Origin: Corynebacterium kalidii
GTDB taxonomy: Bacteria > Actinomycetota > Actinomycetes > Mycobacteriales > Mycobacteriaceae
Assembly: GCF_022869005.1 (NCBI RefSeq)
Contig: NZ_JALIEA010000007.1
Span: 1-64,000, forward strand
DNA length: 64,000 nt
Direction of reading: 5' to 3'
Shown: one piece after another, positions 26,660-37,252 of the stretch
Position numbering within the stretch: the stretch's first letter is position 1
Layout: each line of letters opens with the position of its first letter
Notes under the pieces: model-generated
The model's input: only the letters and a program-made list of their open reading frames with translations
What the model was told of the DNA's origin: nothing
Databases searched by the model: none
Program-made: the position numbers and the translations under genes

Positions 26660-27583
26660 TCAGCGACCGGCGTTGCGTGCGCGGCGCCGGACCTCGTCGC
26701 CGATGCGTCGGGAGCCGGTCTGGAGCAGCCGCACCCCGCCCCGCACACCGTGGCCCACCCCGGTCACCGCGGACAGTGCGGCACCCTTGAGCAGATCGGA
26801 GGTGGCCCTGATGCTCGACTCCTTGCCGTCGGCGTAGTCGTCGTAGCCGGGGGTGTTCGGTGCGGCAGGATGCACCGGCCGGTGGGCCGCCGGACCGGTC
26901 TCCGGCTCCGGCGCCCGCCGTCCGGACCACGCGGTGGCACGCCCGTCGAGGGCGAAGGCACACACCGGGATGTCGATGCCCTCGCGCTCCACACGGAACC
27001 CCAGCCAGTACTCCTCCGCCGCGGCCGCGAACTCCCCGGGGCGGAACGGCAGCTGGATCCCCGACGACTCCACGTTGCCCTCCCAGAACGGGGCCTCGAA
27101 GGGTTCGGGCAGGCCGGTGTCCTCGAGGATCTTGTCGCGCGTGGCGGTGAAGCAGCGTTTGAGCACGCCACCCGACCAGTGGGCGAAACCGCCGAGCCCG
27201 TCCGGGTCGTCGGGAGTGCGGCAGGTCACGTAGATGTCCGCGGCGGCGATGAGGTCCCGCAGGGGCAGCGGGACCTCGGACAGCAGGCCCGCGTCGGGAA
27301 GGACCGTCTGCACGATCGACAACCCGGGGTACCCGCCGATGTAGAACTCCCGGCGCCCCGGGGGAGCGGACCGGTTCATGTCGAAGTCGCCGATGTGCGT
27401 GGGGGAGGAGAAGTCGCCGAAGGCCGTCGACGCCCCCTTCTCCACCGCCTCCAGGCGGACGCCCAGCTGGGCGAGGTACTTGCGGGCGAACCCACGGTCC
27501 GGGGTCGGTTCGGCGGTGAGCACGTCCCGTGGGACGGCGGCGGTGGCGAACCAGAGGGTCACGACGGTGTCAGGGGAGCCCAC
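26660..27583 (-). CDS. DUF6928-like protein
   Basis: A 307-residue soluble protein. It starts DTVVTLWFATAAVPRDVL and contains IGDFDMNRSAPPGRREFYIG and GFAHWSGGVLKRCFTATRDK, segments I recall from an actinobacterial family of unknown function (DUF6928). The middle PFRPGEFAAAAEEYWLGFRV looks like a structured helix-strand pair, and the last 60 residues are basic with a GAALSAVTGVGHGVRGGVRLL stretch that may be amphipathic. It lies six bases after sepH on the same strand, so the two are probably translated together; a cell-division link is only inferred from that. Confidence 0.6.
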   Translation of the reverse strand: MGSPDTVVTLWFATAAVPRDVLTAEPTPDRGFARKYLAQLGVRLEAVEKGASTAFGDFSSPTHIGDFDMNRSAPPGRREFYIGGYPGLSIVQTVLPDAGLLSEVPLPLRDLIAAADIYVTCRTPDDPDGLGGFAHWSGGVLKRCFTATRDKILEDTGLPEPFEAPFWEGNVESSGIQLPFRPGEFAAAAEEYWLGFRVEREGIDIPVCAFALDGRATAWSGRRAPEPETGPAAHRPVHPAAPNTPGYDDYADGKESSIRATSDLLKGAALSAVTGVGHGVRGGVRLLQTGSRRIGDEVRRRARNAGR

Positions 27584-27589
27584 GGCGGC

Positions 27590-28723
27590 CTACTTCTTCT
27601 TGTTCCGGCCGTTGGCCTTCGGGTTCGTCCGCACCCCGAGCAGAACGTCCTCCCAATGCGGGGTCACGGCCTTCTTCCGTCGCCGGGGTGAGTCGCCGCC
27701 GTCGGCCTCACCGTCGCCGCCGGACGGGTGGTTCCGGCGCCCGAAGAGGTCGACCGGGGCGTCCGCCGTCGGATCGGCGTCCGGGTCCACCGGCGCGTTG
27801 TCCGGACGGGTGGCGTCGGCGCCGCGGCGGGCGTCCAGGGAGGTTCCGCCGACCCGGTCGCCCGTCGTACCGTCGTCGGGGTACCAGGCGCCCGGGGCGT
27901 CGTCCGCCTGGTCGGAGTCGGCGATGTCGTCGCGCCGGCTGGACGGGATCACCGGTGAGACGGTGCGCACGGGACGCTCGAACCGGGGGTCGATCAGGTC
28001 CGAGGCCACGGAGTTTACCGGCTCCGCGGTCGCCGGCCCGTCCTCGCCGGGGACGAACCGGAAGTCCGCGACGAACCGGGAGGCACCCTCGCGGTTGCCC
28101 TTCGTCCAGCTCACCGAGATGACCCAGTGGTCCGAGGAGTCCATCGCCGCAGACCACTCCGCGGCGCGCAGGCTCTCCCCGCGGGCGGCGAAGGCACCGG
28201 CGAGCACCTCGCGCAGCGGGCTGTCGGTGGGGCCGTCCGCGCGGACGGGGTGGGCGTCCCGGGCCATCTCGGCGATGCGGTTACGCTCCATCGCGATGGG
28301 CACTGCGAACGGGCGGACCCGGCGGTCCTCCATACCGGTGTCCGCCACGATCTGCTCCACGGTGTCACCGTGCCGGATGCGGTCCTGGATCTCCTTGGGA
28401 CGCAGGTGGATGCGCTCCCGCGTCGGGACGGCCGCCGGTTCAGGCACGGGGGTGGCCTCCGCGGTGGGGGTGCCGTCGGTGGAGGTCTCGTCGGCGCTGT
28501 CCGGGGTGTCCGCGGTATCGGGGGTGTCCGGGGTGTCCGCAGTATCCGGGGACGTGGCGGCGGCGATGCCGAGGAACTCGGTCAGCTCGTCGGTGACCGG
28601 CAGGAAGAACTCGGCGACGTCGGTGTCGTCGGTCTCGTCGGTGTGGTCACCGCCGTCGGTGGCCACACGGAGAACGAGGGACGCCCGGTCGCTGTCGTCT
28701 TTGACGAACCGCAGTTCCTGCAT
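27590..28723 (-). CDS. sepH: Septation protein SepH (DUF3071)
   Basis: A 377-residue protein. Residues 1-60 are the conserved N-terminal part (QELRFVKDDSDRASLVLRV); a Thr/Pro/Asp repeat linker (DTPDTPDTADTPD) separates it from the helix-turn-helix-like DUF3071 region (RPKEIQDRIRHGDTVEQIVA, then RVRPFAVPIAMERNRIAE). The C-terminal 150 residues are acidic, disordered-looking and end with HWEDVLLGVR and a Lys-rich tail, typical of SepH. In Streptomyces and Mycobacterium SepH binds FtsZ and promotes its assembly. The start at 28723 has GGAGG eight bases upstream, so a frame opening at 28759 is rejected. Its position beside serC matches Rv0883c. Confidence 0.88.
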   Translation of the reverse strand: MQELRFVKDDSDRASLVLRVATDGGDHTDETDDTDVAEFFLPVTDELTEFLGIAAATSPDTADTPDTPDTADTPDSADETSTDGTPTAEATPVPEPAAVPTRERIHLRPKEIQDRIRHGDTVEQIVADTGMEDRRVRPFAVPIAMERNRIAEMARDAHPVRADGPTDSPLREVLAGAFAARGESLRAAEWSAAMDSSDHWVISVSWTKGNREGASRFVADFRFVPGEDGPATAEPVNSVASDLIDPRFERPVRTVSPVIPSSRRDDIADSDQADDAPGAWYPDDGTTGDRVGGTSLDARRGADATRPDNAPVDPDADPTADAPVDLFGRRNHPSGGDGEADGGDSPRRRKKAVTPHWEDVLLGVRTNPKANGRNKKK

Positions 28724-28771
28724 CGGTGGGACCTCCATCCACTGGGTGTTTTCCGCCACAGTAGCGCAGAA

Positions 28772-28801
28772 ACCCCCGGGAGACGGTGAGCTTCCGGGGG
28801 T
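28772..28801 (-). terminator. Hairpin terminator after serC
   Basis: ACCCCCGGGAG pairs with CTTCCGGGGGT (11 pairs with one wobble) around an eight-base loop, 21 bases past the serC stop. Confidence 0.7.
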
Positions 28802-28822
28802 GAGTCAGGCGCGGGGGGGCGG

Positions 28823-31581
<2,759 letters not shown>

Positions 31582-31621
31582 GACGGCGGCCACCGCCTCC
31601 GTTCCGTCACCGGACACCACC

Positions 31622-31659
31622 CGAGCCCGGCTCCTGCCTCACCGCAGGGGCCGGGCTCG
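31622..31659 (+). terminator. Hairpin terminator after gltA
   Basis: CGAGCCCGGC pairs with GCCGGGCTCG, with an inner TCCTGC/GCAGGG partial stem, 40 bases after the gltA stop and before fkbP. Confidence 0.8.
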
Positions 31660-31736
31660 CGGCGTATCGGGGCCGCCGCCGGGAGACTGGTAATCTGAGA
31701 CGGTTAGTCTGCCCTCGAATATTCAGGAGTCCACCC

Positions 31737-32096
31737 ATGAGCAAGCCCACCATCGAGCCCCAGGCCGGCCCCGCACCCTCTGAACTGGTGATCGAGGACA
31801 TCACCGTCGGCGACGGCGCCGAAGCAGTGCCCGGCGGCATGGTCGAGGTGCACTACGTCGGGGTCGACTACGAGTCCGGGCAGGAGTTCGACTCCTCCTG
31901 GGACCGTGGACAGACCATCGAGTTCCCCCTCACCGGCCTGATCCAGGGGTGGCAGGACGGGATCCCGGGGATGAAGGTCAACGGGCGCCGTAAGCTGACC
32001 ATCCCGCCGGAGCTGGCCTACGGCCCCGCCGGCGCGGGCAACCCGCTGGCCGGCCGGACCCTGGTCTTCATCATCGACCTGGTCGACGCCCGCTAG
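31737..32096 (+). CDS. fkbP: FKBP-type peptidyl-prolyl cis-trans isomerase
   Basis: A 119-residue single-domain FKBP without a signal peptide, so cytoplasmic. VEVHYVGVDYESGQEFDSSW, then FPLTGLIQGWQDGIPGMKVN and RRKLTIPPELAYG are the FKBP signature segments, with the active-site Tyr, Asp, Phe, Ile/Trp and Tyr in place. It accelerates proline isomerisation in protein folding. AGGAG lies just upstream of the ATG at 31737. It follows gltA, the usual corynebacterial arrangement, but with a terminator between. Confidence 0.93.
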   Translation: MSKPTIEPQAGPAPSELVIEDITVGDGAEAVPGGMVEVHYVGVDYESGQEFDSSWDRGQTIEFPLTGLIQGWQDGIPGMKVNGRRKLTIPPELAYGPAGAGNPLAGRTLVFIIDLVDAR

Positions 32097-32098
32097 TA

Positions 32099-32189
32099 CG
32101 GGGCGCGGCGCACAGGGGGACCGTCGGCCCGGGGCCGCCTGTGCCGCCCGGGGCCGCCCGGGGCCGCCCGGGGCCTGTGCCGCGCCCCT
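32099..32189. repeat. Inverted repeat with a triplicated 10-bp unit after fkbP
   Basis: GGGGCGCGGC followed by GCACAGG on the left pairs with GGCCTGTGCCGCGCCCC on the right (one two-base bulge), and the enclosed sequence contains three tandem copies of GCCGCCCGGG (32144-32173). It starts two bases after the fkbP stop and may work as a terminator or mRNA-stabilising structure; the tandem unit suggests slippage. Confidence 0.6.
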
Positions 32190-32227
32190 GACACCTCCCT
32201 CTACCCCGACGACGGAAGGACCCCGCA

Positions 32228-33637
32228 GTGCAGTGGATCGAAGAGACCGGCTGGGAGAGCTGGCTCGGCCCCGGAGGGCTCATCGGGCTCGCGGTGATCG
32301 CCGTGGCCCTGCTCCTTCTCATGGTCATGAAGTTCAAGCTCCATGCGTTCCTCTCCCTGACCATCGTGAGCCTGTTGACCGCGATCGCCGCCGGTATCCC
32401 CGCGGCGCACCTGGTCGACACGATGGTCGACAGCTTCGGCGGGACACTCGGCAACGTCGCCCTGCTTGTCGCGATCGGCGCGATGCTCGGCGCCCTCGTC
32501 GAGACCTCTGGTGGTGCGAAGGCACTGGCCGACACGATGATCCGGATCTTCGGTGAGCACCGGGCCCCGTTCGCCCTCGGTGTGGCGTCCCTGTTCGTCG
32601 GTTTCCCGATCTTCATGGACGCTGCCTTCGTGCTGATGGTGCCGATCATCTACGCCGTCGGACGTCGCCTCGGACTGAACCTGCTGGCTGTCGGTATCCC
32701 CGTGGCGGCCGCGCTGTCCGTGATGCACGTGTTCCTGCCGCCGCACCCGGGGCCGGTCGCGGCAACGGAGTTCGTCGGGGCGAACCTTGGTATCGTGATG
32801 CTCCTCGGCCTGGTACTGGCGTTCCCGATCTGGTTCATCTCCGGCCACCTCTGGGGTGGTTTCGCGGCGAAACGGCAGCGTATCGACGTCCCTGACGCAG
32901 TGTTCGCGAAGATGGTCGGCGAGGAGGAGGACGTCGAGCAGCCCCCGAGCGCCGGACTCATCGTGTTCCTGCTGGTGCTGCCGTTGCTGCTGATCCTCCT
33001 GAACACCGGCCTCGACGCACTCGGTTCGGTCGGCGCCGTGGACGCCGACGCCGGCTGGGTGCAGGCGCTGCAGGTCTTCGGCCAGACCCCGGTCGCCCTG
33101 CTCATCGCCGTGCTGGTGACGATCCTCGCGCTCGGTTTCCGGCGGGGCAAGAGCGGTACCGCGATCGAGAAGACGGTCGACGGTGCCCTCGGACCGGTCT
33201 GTTCGGTGATCCTGATCACCGGTGCCGGCGGGATGTTCGGTGGCGTCCTGCGCGCCACGGGGATCGGCGACGCCATCGCCGGGTCCCTCGAGTCCGTCGG
33301 TATCCCGCTGATCTTCGCGGCCTTCCTGATCGCCGCCGCGATCCGTGTGGCCCAGGGCTCCGCGACCGTGGCACTGACGACCGCCGCCGCACTCGTGGCG
33401 GACGGGGTGATGAACAGCGACATGTCCGCGGTCCAGGTCGCCTGTGTCGTCATGGCGCTCGCCGCGGGTTCCGTGATCGCCAGCCACGTGAACGACTCCG
33501 GGTTCTGGTTGGTCGGCCGCCTGCTGAACATGGACGTGAAGACCACGCTGCGGGTGTGGACCGTCCAGCAGACCATCGAGGCGGCCGTGGCCTTCGGGCT
33601 CGTGCTCGCGGTCTACGGTGTGGTCAGCCTCGTGTGA
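32228..33637 (+). CDS. GntP-family organic acid permease
   Basis: A 469-residue membrane protein with about 12-14 hydrophobic segments. LLVAIGAMLGALVETSGGAK, LFVGFPIFMDAAFVLMVPII and VMHVFLPPHPGPVAATEFVG are hallmark GntP motifs, and SHVNDSGFWLVGRLLNMD near the C-terminus is the second signature. GntP carriers take up gluconate or related sugar acids by proton symport; in C. glutamicum GntP imports gluconate. The start is a GTG at 32228 preceded by AAGGA. No gluconate kinase or regulator lies nearby, so the substrate is not fixed by context. Confidence 0.88.
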   Translation: MQWIEETGWESWLGPGGLIGLAVIAVALLLLMVMKFKLHAFLSLTIVSLLTAIAAGIPAAHLVDTMVDSFGGTLGNVALLVAIGAMLGALVETSGGAKALADTMIRIFGEHRAPFALGVASLFVGFPIFMDAAFVLMVPIIYAVGRRLGLNLLAVGIPVAAALSVMHVFLPPHPGPVAATEFVGANLGIVMLLGLVLAFPIWFISGHLWGGFAAKRQRIDVPDAVFAKMVGEEEDVEQPPSAGLIVFLLVLPLLLILLNTGLDALGSVGAVDADAGWVQALQVFGQTPVALLIAVLVTILALGFRRGKSGTAIEKTVDGALGPVCSVILITGAGGMFGGVLRATGIGDAIAGSLESVGIPLIFAAFLIAAAIRVAQGSATVALTTAAALVADGVMNSDMSAVQVACVVMALAAGSVIASHVNDSGFWLVGRLLNMDVKTTLRVWTVQQTIEAAVAFGLVLAVYGVVSLV

Positions 33638-33656
33638 CCCGGTACGTTCCGGACAG

Positions 33657-34157
33657 TTAGCGGACCACCGTGCGTAACCGCAGGACGTTGACCCTGCCGA
33701 GTTCGCGCACGGTGGTCTCCCATTCCGTGACCGTGGGGTTGTCGAGACGTCGGCGCAGGAGCAGCAGGACCTCGTGTCCGCCGATGCCCTGGGCGCAGAC
33801 GAGGAACTTGTGGTGGAAGCGTTCCTCGTAGCGGTCCACCAGTTCGGCGATCTCGGCGAGGACCTCGGGAGGGGAGTCGAGGATGAACGACTGTTCCTCG
33901 CGGGAGTACGCGTCCGGCGTTTTCTGCCCCAGGACGGGGTGGGCCTGGATGCTGGCGAGGATCTCGACGCGCGGGAGTCGCAGCAGTTCGCGGTGGGCGG
34001 CGTCGAGCAGGTGCTCGAGGCTGCGGAAGGGGGCGGCTGCGGCGATGGCGGCGCCGAGCGGGGGAGAGTAGAGCAGGTCGCCGACCATGGTGGCGACCCG
34101 GTCGGGGGACATCCTGTTGAGTTCGTCGACGGTGGTGGCGGGAACGGTGTCAATCAT
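33657..34157 (-). CDS. OHCU decarboxylase (UraD-like)
   Basis: A 166-residue all-helical protein of the 2-oxo-4-hydroxy-4-carboxy-5-ureidoimidazoline decarboxylase family. EILASIQAHPVLGQK holds the catalytic His, DAYSREEQSFI the Glu/Gln positions, and YEERFHHKFLVCAQG the conserved F-x-x-K-F segment. The enzyme completes uric acid breakdown to S-allantoin. It stands alone: no uricase, hydroxyisourate hydrolase or allantoinase gene is in the window, though a purine-type permease is at 24.2 kb. It converges on the GntP gene and ends 78 bases before the ABC permease gene. Confidence 0.75.
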   Translation of the reverse strand: MIDTVPATTVDELNRMSPDRVATMVGDLLYSPPLGAAIAAAAPFRSLEHLLDAAHRELLRLPRVEILASIQAHPVLGQKTPDAYSREEQSFILDSPPEVLAEIAELVDRYEERFHHKFLVCAQGIGGHEVLLLLRRRLDNPTVTEWETTVRELGRVNVLRLRTVVR

Positions 34158-34235
34158 GGTCCCCAGTGAACGGGTGGGGCGTTTCCGCCCTGTTTCACCG
34201 TGGTGAACACCCGGAGGAGGGGGCCTCCCCGGACG

Positions 34236-35426
34236 TTAACCGGTCTTGATGGCGCGCAGCCAGGTCAGCTTCCTGCCGTTGTTGAGGATCGAGCCGCGGT
34301 AGATGCGGGCGACCACCAGCAGGACCAGGAGGGTGGTCAGGGCGAGCAGGGCGTAGGACGCGACGAGCAGGCCGAGGGACATGTCGCCGGAGGCGTAGCG
34401 CATCGGGGCGACACCGAGGGAGACCGGCGGCACCCACGAGAGCACCTGCATCACCGTGGAGTCCGGTGCACTCCACCCGAAGATCGGCGGGTACATCACC
34501 GCGAAGAAGAGCAGCATCACGGGCATCTGCGTGCTGGCCAGGTCCTCCGCCTTGCTCACCATGGAGCCTGCCGCGGCGTAGAGGGCGCTGAAGAAGAGCA
34601 TGCCCAGGATGAAGGCGACGAGGAGCACCGGTAATGTCGCGGCGTCGATCCGGACGTCCTCGAGCATGCCTGTCGCGCGGAGTGCCGCCATCGCGGCACC
34701 GAGGATCAGGACGGTGCCGATGAAACCGATGACCGCCATGGCCAGTACCTTGCCGACGAGCAGGTCGATCGGACGGATGGTCGCCAGGATGATCTCGACC
34801 ACGCGGGAGGACTTCTCCTCGGTGACGCGTCCGCCGACGTTGCCGGCGAAGGTCATGATGAAGGTGAGGACGACCATGGTGCCGAGCATGGTGGTCACCA
34901 CGGCGGCGGTGTTGTCCTCGTCTGCGTCGGCGGACAGGTCGACCGGGGTCACCGTGGCGTCGGGCAGTGCGGCGGCGAACTCCGCCGGCTCCACGCCGAC
35001 GGCGGACAGTGCGTCGTTCTGGGCGAGGGTGGCCGCCACGGCCTGGGCGGCGGCGGACAGCGCCGCGTCGGGGGTGCCGTCGCTGAGGAGCTCGAAGCCG
35101 TCGTCGGTGCGGACGAGCGCGGCGTCCTTGCCGTCCTCGACGGCCGTCACCGCGGCGTCCCGGTCGTCGACGCTGCTGACGTCGACGCCGTCGCCGGCGA
35201 TCTCGGAGACCACCGTGGCCTCGGCGCCGGAGACGGCGAGCGAGGGGTTCCCGGAGTCCCGGTCGTTGAAGTAGTTGAGGACGAAGATTCCTCCGACGAC
35301 CACGACGATGACGATGATGAACGTCGCGATGATGCCCTTGTTCTTCATCGCGACCTGGATCTCGCGGCCGGTGACGGTGCCGATCGCGCGGGCACGGGAG
35401 TAGCCGGACGTTGTTCGCGTACTCAT
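34236..35426 (-). CDS. ABC-2 type exporter permease (NatB-like)
   Basis: A 396-residue permease. One transmembrane helix near residues 30-52 precedes a large extracytoplasmic domain (about 53-185), then five more helices, with RVTEEKSSRVVEIILATIRP as the characteristic ABC-2/NatB cytoplasmic motif. It pairs with the ATPase whose gene overlaps its start by four bases (ATGA). Homologous pairs export sodium, peptides or drugs; the substrate here is unknown. It is the last gene of the XRE-membrane protein-ATPase-permease operon. Confidence 0.85.
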   Translation of the reverse strand: MSTRTTSGYSRARAIGTVTGREIQVAMKNKGIIATFIIVIVVVVGGIFVLNYFNDRDSGNPSLAVSGAEATVVSEIAGDGVDVSSVDDRDAAVTAVEDGKDAALVRTDDGFELLSDGTPDAALSAAAQAVAATLAQNDALSAVGVEPAEFAAALPDATVTPVDLSADADEDNTAAVVTTMLGTMVVLTFIMTFAGNVGGRVTEEKSSRVVEIILATIRPIDLLVGKVLAMAVIGFIGTVLILGAAMAALRATGMLEDVRIDAATLPVLLVAFILGMLFFSALYAAAGSMVSKAEDLASTQMPVMLLFFAVMYPPIFGWSAPDSTVMQVLSWVPPVSLGVAPMRYASGDMSLGLLVASYALLALTTLLVLLVVARIYRGSILNNGRKLTWLRAIKTG

Positions 35427-36313
35427 GAGGAGACGACCTCCTTGAAAAGATCGGTCAGGTCGGGGACGCGGCGGGTGAACCCGTGGACGGTGCCGGCGTC
35501 GAGTGCTGCGTGCAGGATCTGCTGGTCGGGGACGTCGCCGGCGTCGAGGACCACGGAGTTCCCGTCGTCTTCGACCACGCGGGTGCCCGCCGGGTACCAG
35601 TCGCGGGCGGTGGTGTCGACCTCGTAGAGGACGGGGCCGCGGTTGCGCAGCTCGTCGACGGTCCCCTCCGCCTTCATCTGGCCCTTGGTGATGATGCCCA
35701 CCCGGTGGCAGAGCCGCTGCACCAGGTCCAGCTGGTGGGACGAGAAGAGCACCGGCACGCCCTCGGCAGCCTTGGACAGCAGCATGTCGCTCATCACGGA
35801 GACGGCGACGGGGTCGAGGCCGCTGAAGGGCTCGTCGAGGATGAGCAGGTCAGGCTGGTGGACGAGGGAGGCGGCCAACTGGACGCGCTGCTGGTTGCCC
35901 AGGGAGAGCTCCTGGAGTTTGGCCTCGGCGCGGTCGGCGAGCCCGAGCTGGTCGAGGAGGTCGGTGGTGGCGGAGGTCGCGGACTGCTTCGTCATTCCGT
36001 GCAGCCGGCCGAAGAAGATGAGCTGGTCGGCGATGCGCTCCTTGTCGTAGAGGCCACGCTCCTCGGGCATGTACCCGATGGTGCGCCGGATGTCGTCGTC
36101 GACGGGTGTGCCGTCGACCCTGGCTTCCCCGGAGTCGGAGGCCAGGACACCGAGTGCGATGCGCATGGCCGTCGACTTCCCGGCGCCGTTGGACCCGACG
36201 AATCCGTAGATCTCGCCGGTGTGCACGGTGAAGCTCATGTCGGTCAGGGCGCGGACGGCGGAGTCTCCGCTCCCGAAGGTCTTGTTGAGACGGTCGAGCT
36301 CGAGGGTGGGCAT
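35423..36313 (-). CDS. ABC transporter ATP-binding protein
   Basis: A 296-residue ABC ATPase. GSNGAGKST is the Walker A loop (about residues 40-48), LSLGNQQRVQLAASL the signature, LLILDEPFSGLDP the Walker B and D-loop, and SSHQLDLVQRLCHRVG the switch His. The C-terminal 80 residues (DUF4162-like) follow. The signature reads LSLGN rather than LSGGQ, which is common in this NatA/YhaQ-like group. GAGGAG six bases upstream supports the ATG at 36313; a longer frame to 36469 overlaps the upstream gene. It energises the permease encoded immediately downstream. Confidence 0.92.
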   Translation of the reverse strand: MPTLELDRLNKTFGSGDSAVRALTDMSFTVHTGEIYGFVGSNGAGKSTAMRIALGVLASDSGEARVDGTPVDDDIRRTIGYMPEERGLYDKERIADQLIFFGRLHGMTKQSATSATTDLLDQLGLADRAEAKLQELSLGNQQRVQLAASLVHQPDLLILDEPFSGLDPVAVSVMSDMLLSKAAEGVPVLFSSHQLDLVQRLCHRVGIITKGQMKAEGTVDELRNRGPVLYEVDTTARDWYPAGTRVVEDDGNSVVLDAGDVPDQQILHAALDAGTVHGFTRRVPDLTDLFKEVVSS

Positions 36314-36350
36314 GAGGTTCTCCTCGTGGTTGAGGGTGGTGGGTGCCAGA

Positions 36351-36896
36351 CTAGTTGTTTGGCGGGGGAACGGGACCGAAGGTCGTGGCGTAGGCGATGG
36401 TGGGGACTGCCGTGGCGGACAGCATGCCGAGGACGCACAGGAGACCGGCGGTGTACACCCACCGGTCAAGGCTGTCCGGGGCGATGACCGCCACGAAGAT
36501 CATGAACATGCTGACGGTGAAGAGGATCGCCGTGGTCCAGCCGTAAGCGGCGACCTGCCACGTCCGCAGGATCCTCGACTCGTATTCGTCGAGTTCGGTC
36601 TCCGGCGCGGCGTCGCGGGTGTTGATCACGGTGCGCAGCATTGTCCAGCTCACGCAGAGGGCCAGGGTGAACGGCACCCAGGCAAACAGGGCCGGGGTCC
36701 AGAAGACCTGGGTGACGGCGGTGGCCAGGCCTGCCACCAGGGACCAGCAGTAGATCCTGATCAGGAGCCGCACGCGGCGTTCGGTCCTCCAGGTCGGCAG
36801 ACGGGTCGACATGTCTTCCGCCCGGGCGGCCCAGCGCTCCGCCTTGCGTTCCGTGCGTCGTTCAGCCCAGGTGGCGACGGCGTTGTCGGTGCTCAT
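36351..36896 (-). CDS. Four-helix membrane protein of the exporter operon
   Basis: A 181-residue protein with a basic N-terminus (ERRTERKAERWAARAE) and four hydrophobic segments in two pairs (about residues 50-65, 68-88, 118-138 and 145-170), separated by a charged loop (TRDAAPETELDEYESRIL). No family is recognised. It lies seven bases after the XRE gene and 37 bases before the ATPase gene, so it belongs to that operon, and small membrane proteins in this position often assist or regulate the exporter. Confidence 0.65.
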   Translation of the reverse strand: MSTDNAVATWAERRTERKAERWAARAEDMSTRLPTWRTERRVRLLIRIYCWSLVAGLATAVTQVFWTPALFAWVPFTLALCVSWTMLRTVINTRDAAPETELDEYESRILRTWQVAAYGWTTAILFTVSMFMIFVAVIAPDSLDRWVYTAGLLCVLGMLSATAVPTIAYATTFGPVPPPNN

Positions 36897-36903
36897 CGCT
36901 GCA

Positions 36904-37167
36904 TCACTGTTCCTTCCGGTAGATCTCGGTGGACATCGGCCCGAACTCGGTCCTGCTGAAGACAGCTTCGACCGGCAGGGTGAAGACCTCGCAGATCCGG
37001 AAGGCGAGATCGAGACTGGGGGAGTGGTCGCCCCGTTCGAGCGCCCCCACCGTCTGCGGGTTCACGTCGACGAGGGTGGCCAGGTCGGTGCGTGACATGT
37101 CCCGTTCCGCACGGAGGACCCGGATCCGGTTGTGGATCGGGAGCGCCGGTTTCTTTTTCGGGGACAT
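36904..37167 (-). CDS. Small XRE-family (Cro-like) transcriptional regulator
   Basis: An 87-residue protein, almost entirely a helix-turn-helix (NRIRVLRAERDMSRTDLATL, VNPQTVGALERGDHSPSLDL), with a short tail (FSRTEFGPMSTEIYRKEQ). This compact type typically represses the membrane protein/ABC exporter operon that follows it. The ATG at 37167 gives the standard MSPKKKPALPIHNRIR start. Upstream (37168-37205) an AT-rich stretch has an ACAA-N4-TTGT half-palindrome (37171-37182) as a possible operator; a TTGACA on the minus strand (37198-37203) lies too close to the next TATACA for a standard promoter. Confidence 0.82.
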   Translation of the reverse strand: MSPKKKPALPIHNRIRVLRAERDMSRTDLATLVDVNPQTVGALERGDHSPSLDLAFRICEVFTLPVEAVFSRTEFGPMSTEIYRKEQ

Positions 37168-37239
37168 GCCACAAAGTGTTGTATAAACCCAATGATCTGT
37201 CAACCTTGTCCACTCAGTGCACGAGCGCGGCCGGACGCC

Positions 37240-37252
37240 TACGCTGGTCGGC
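37240..37252 (+). promoter_or_regulatory. Candidate -10 element of a leaderless transcript
   Basis: TACGCT (37240-37245) lies exactly seven bases before the ATG at 37253, the usual -10 to start distance when the transcript begins at the A of the start codon; no ribosome binding site is present. This fits the leaderless mRNAs common in actinobacteria. Confidence 0.45.

Noticed and set aside
26645..26660. Extension of the DUF6928-like gene into element C
   Set aside because: The stop at 26660 precedes the element; there is no overlap.
37180..37203. Standard promoter (TTGACA with TATACA) before the small XRE gene
   Set aside because: The spacing between the two hexamers is only 12 bases, too short for a normal sigma-70-type promoter.
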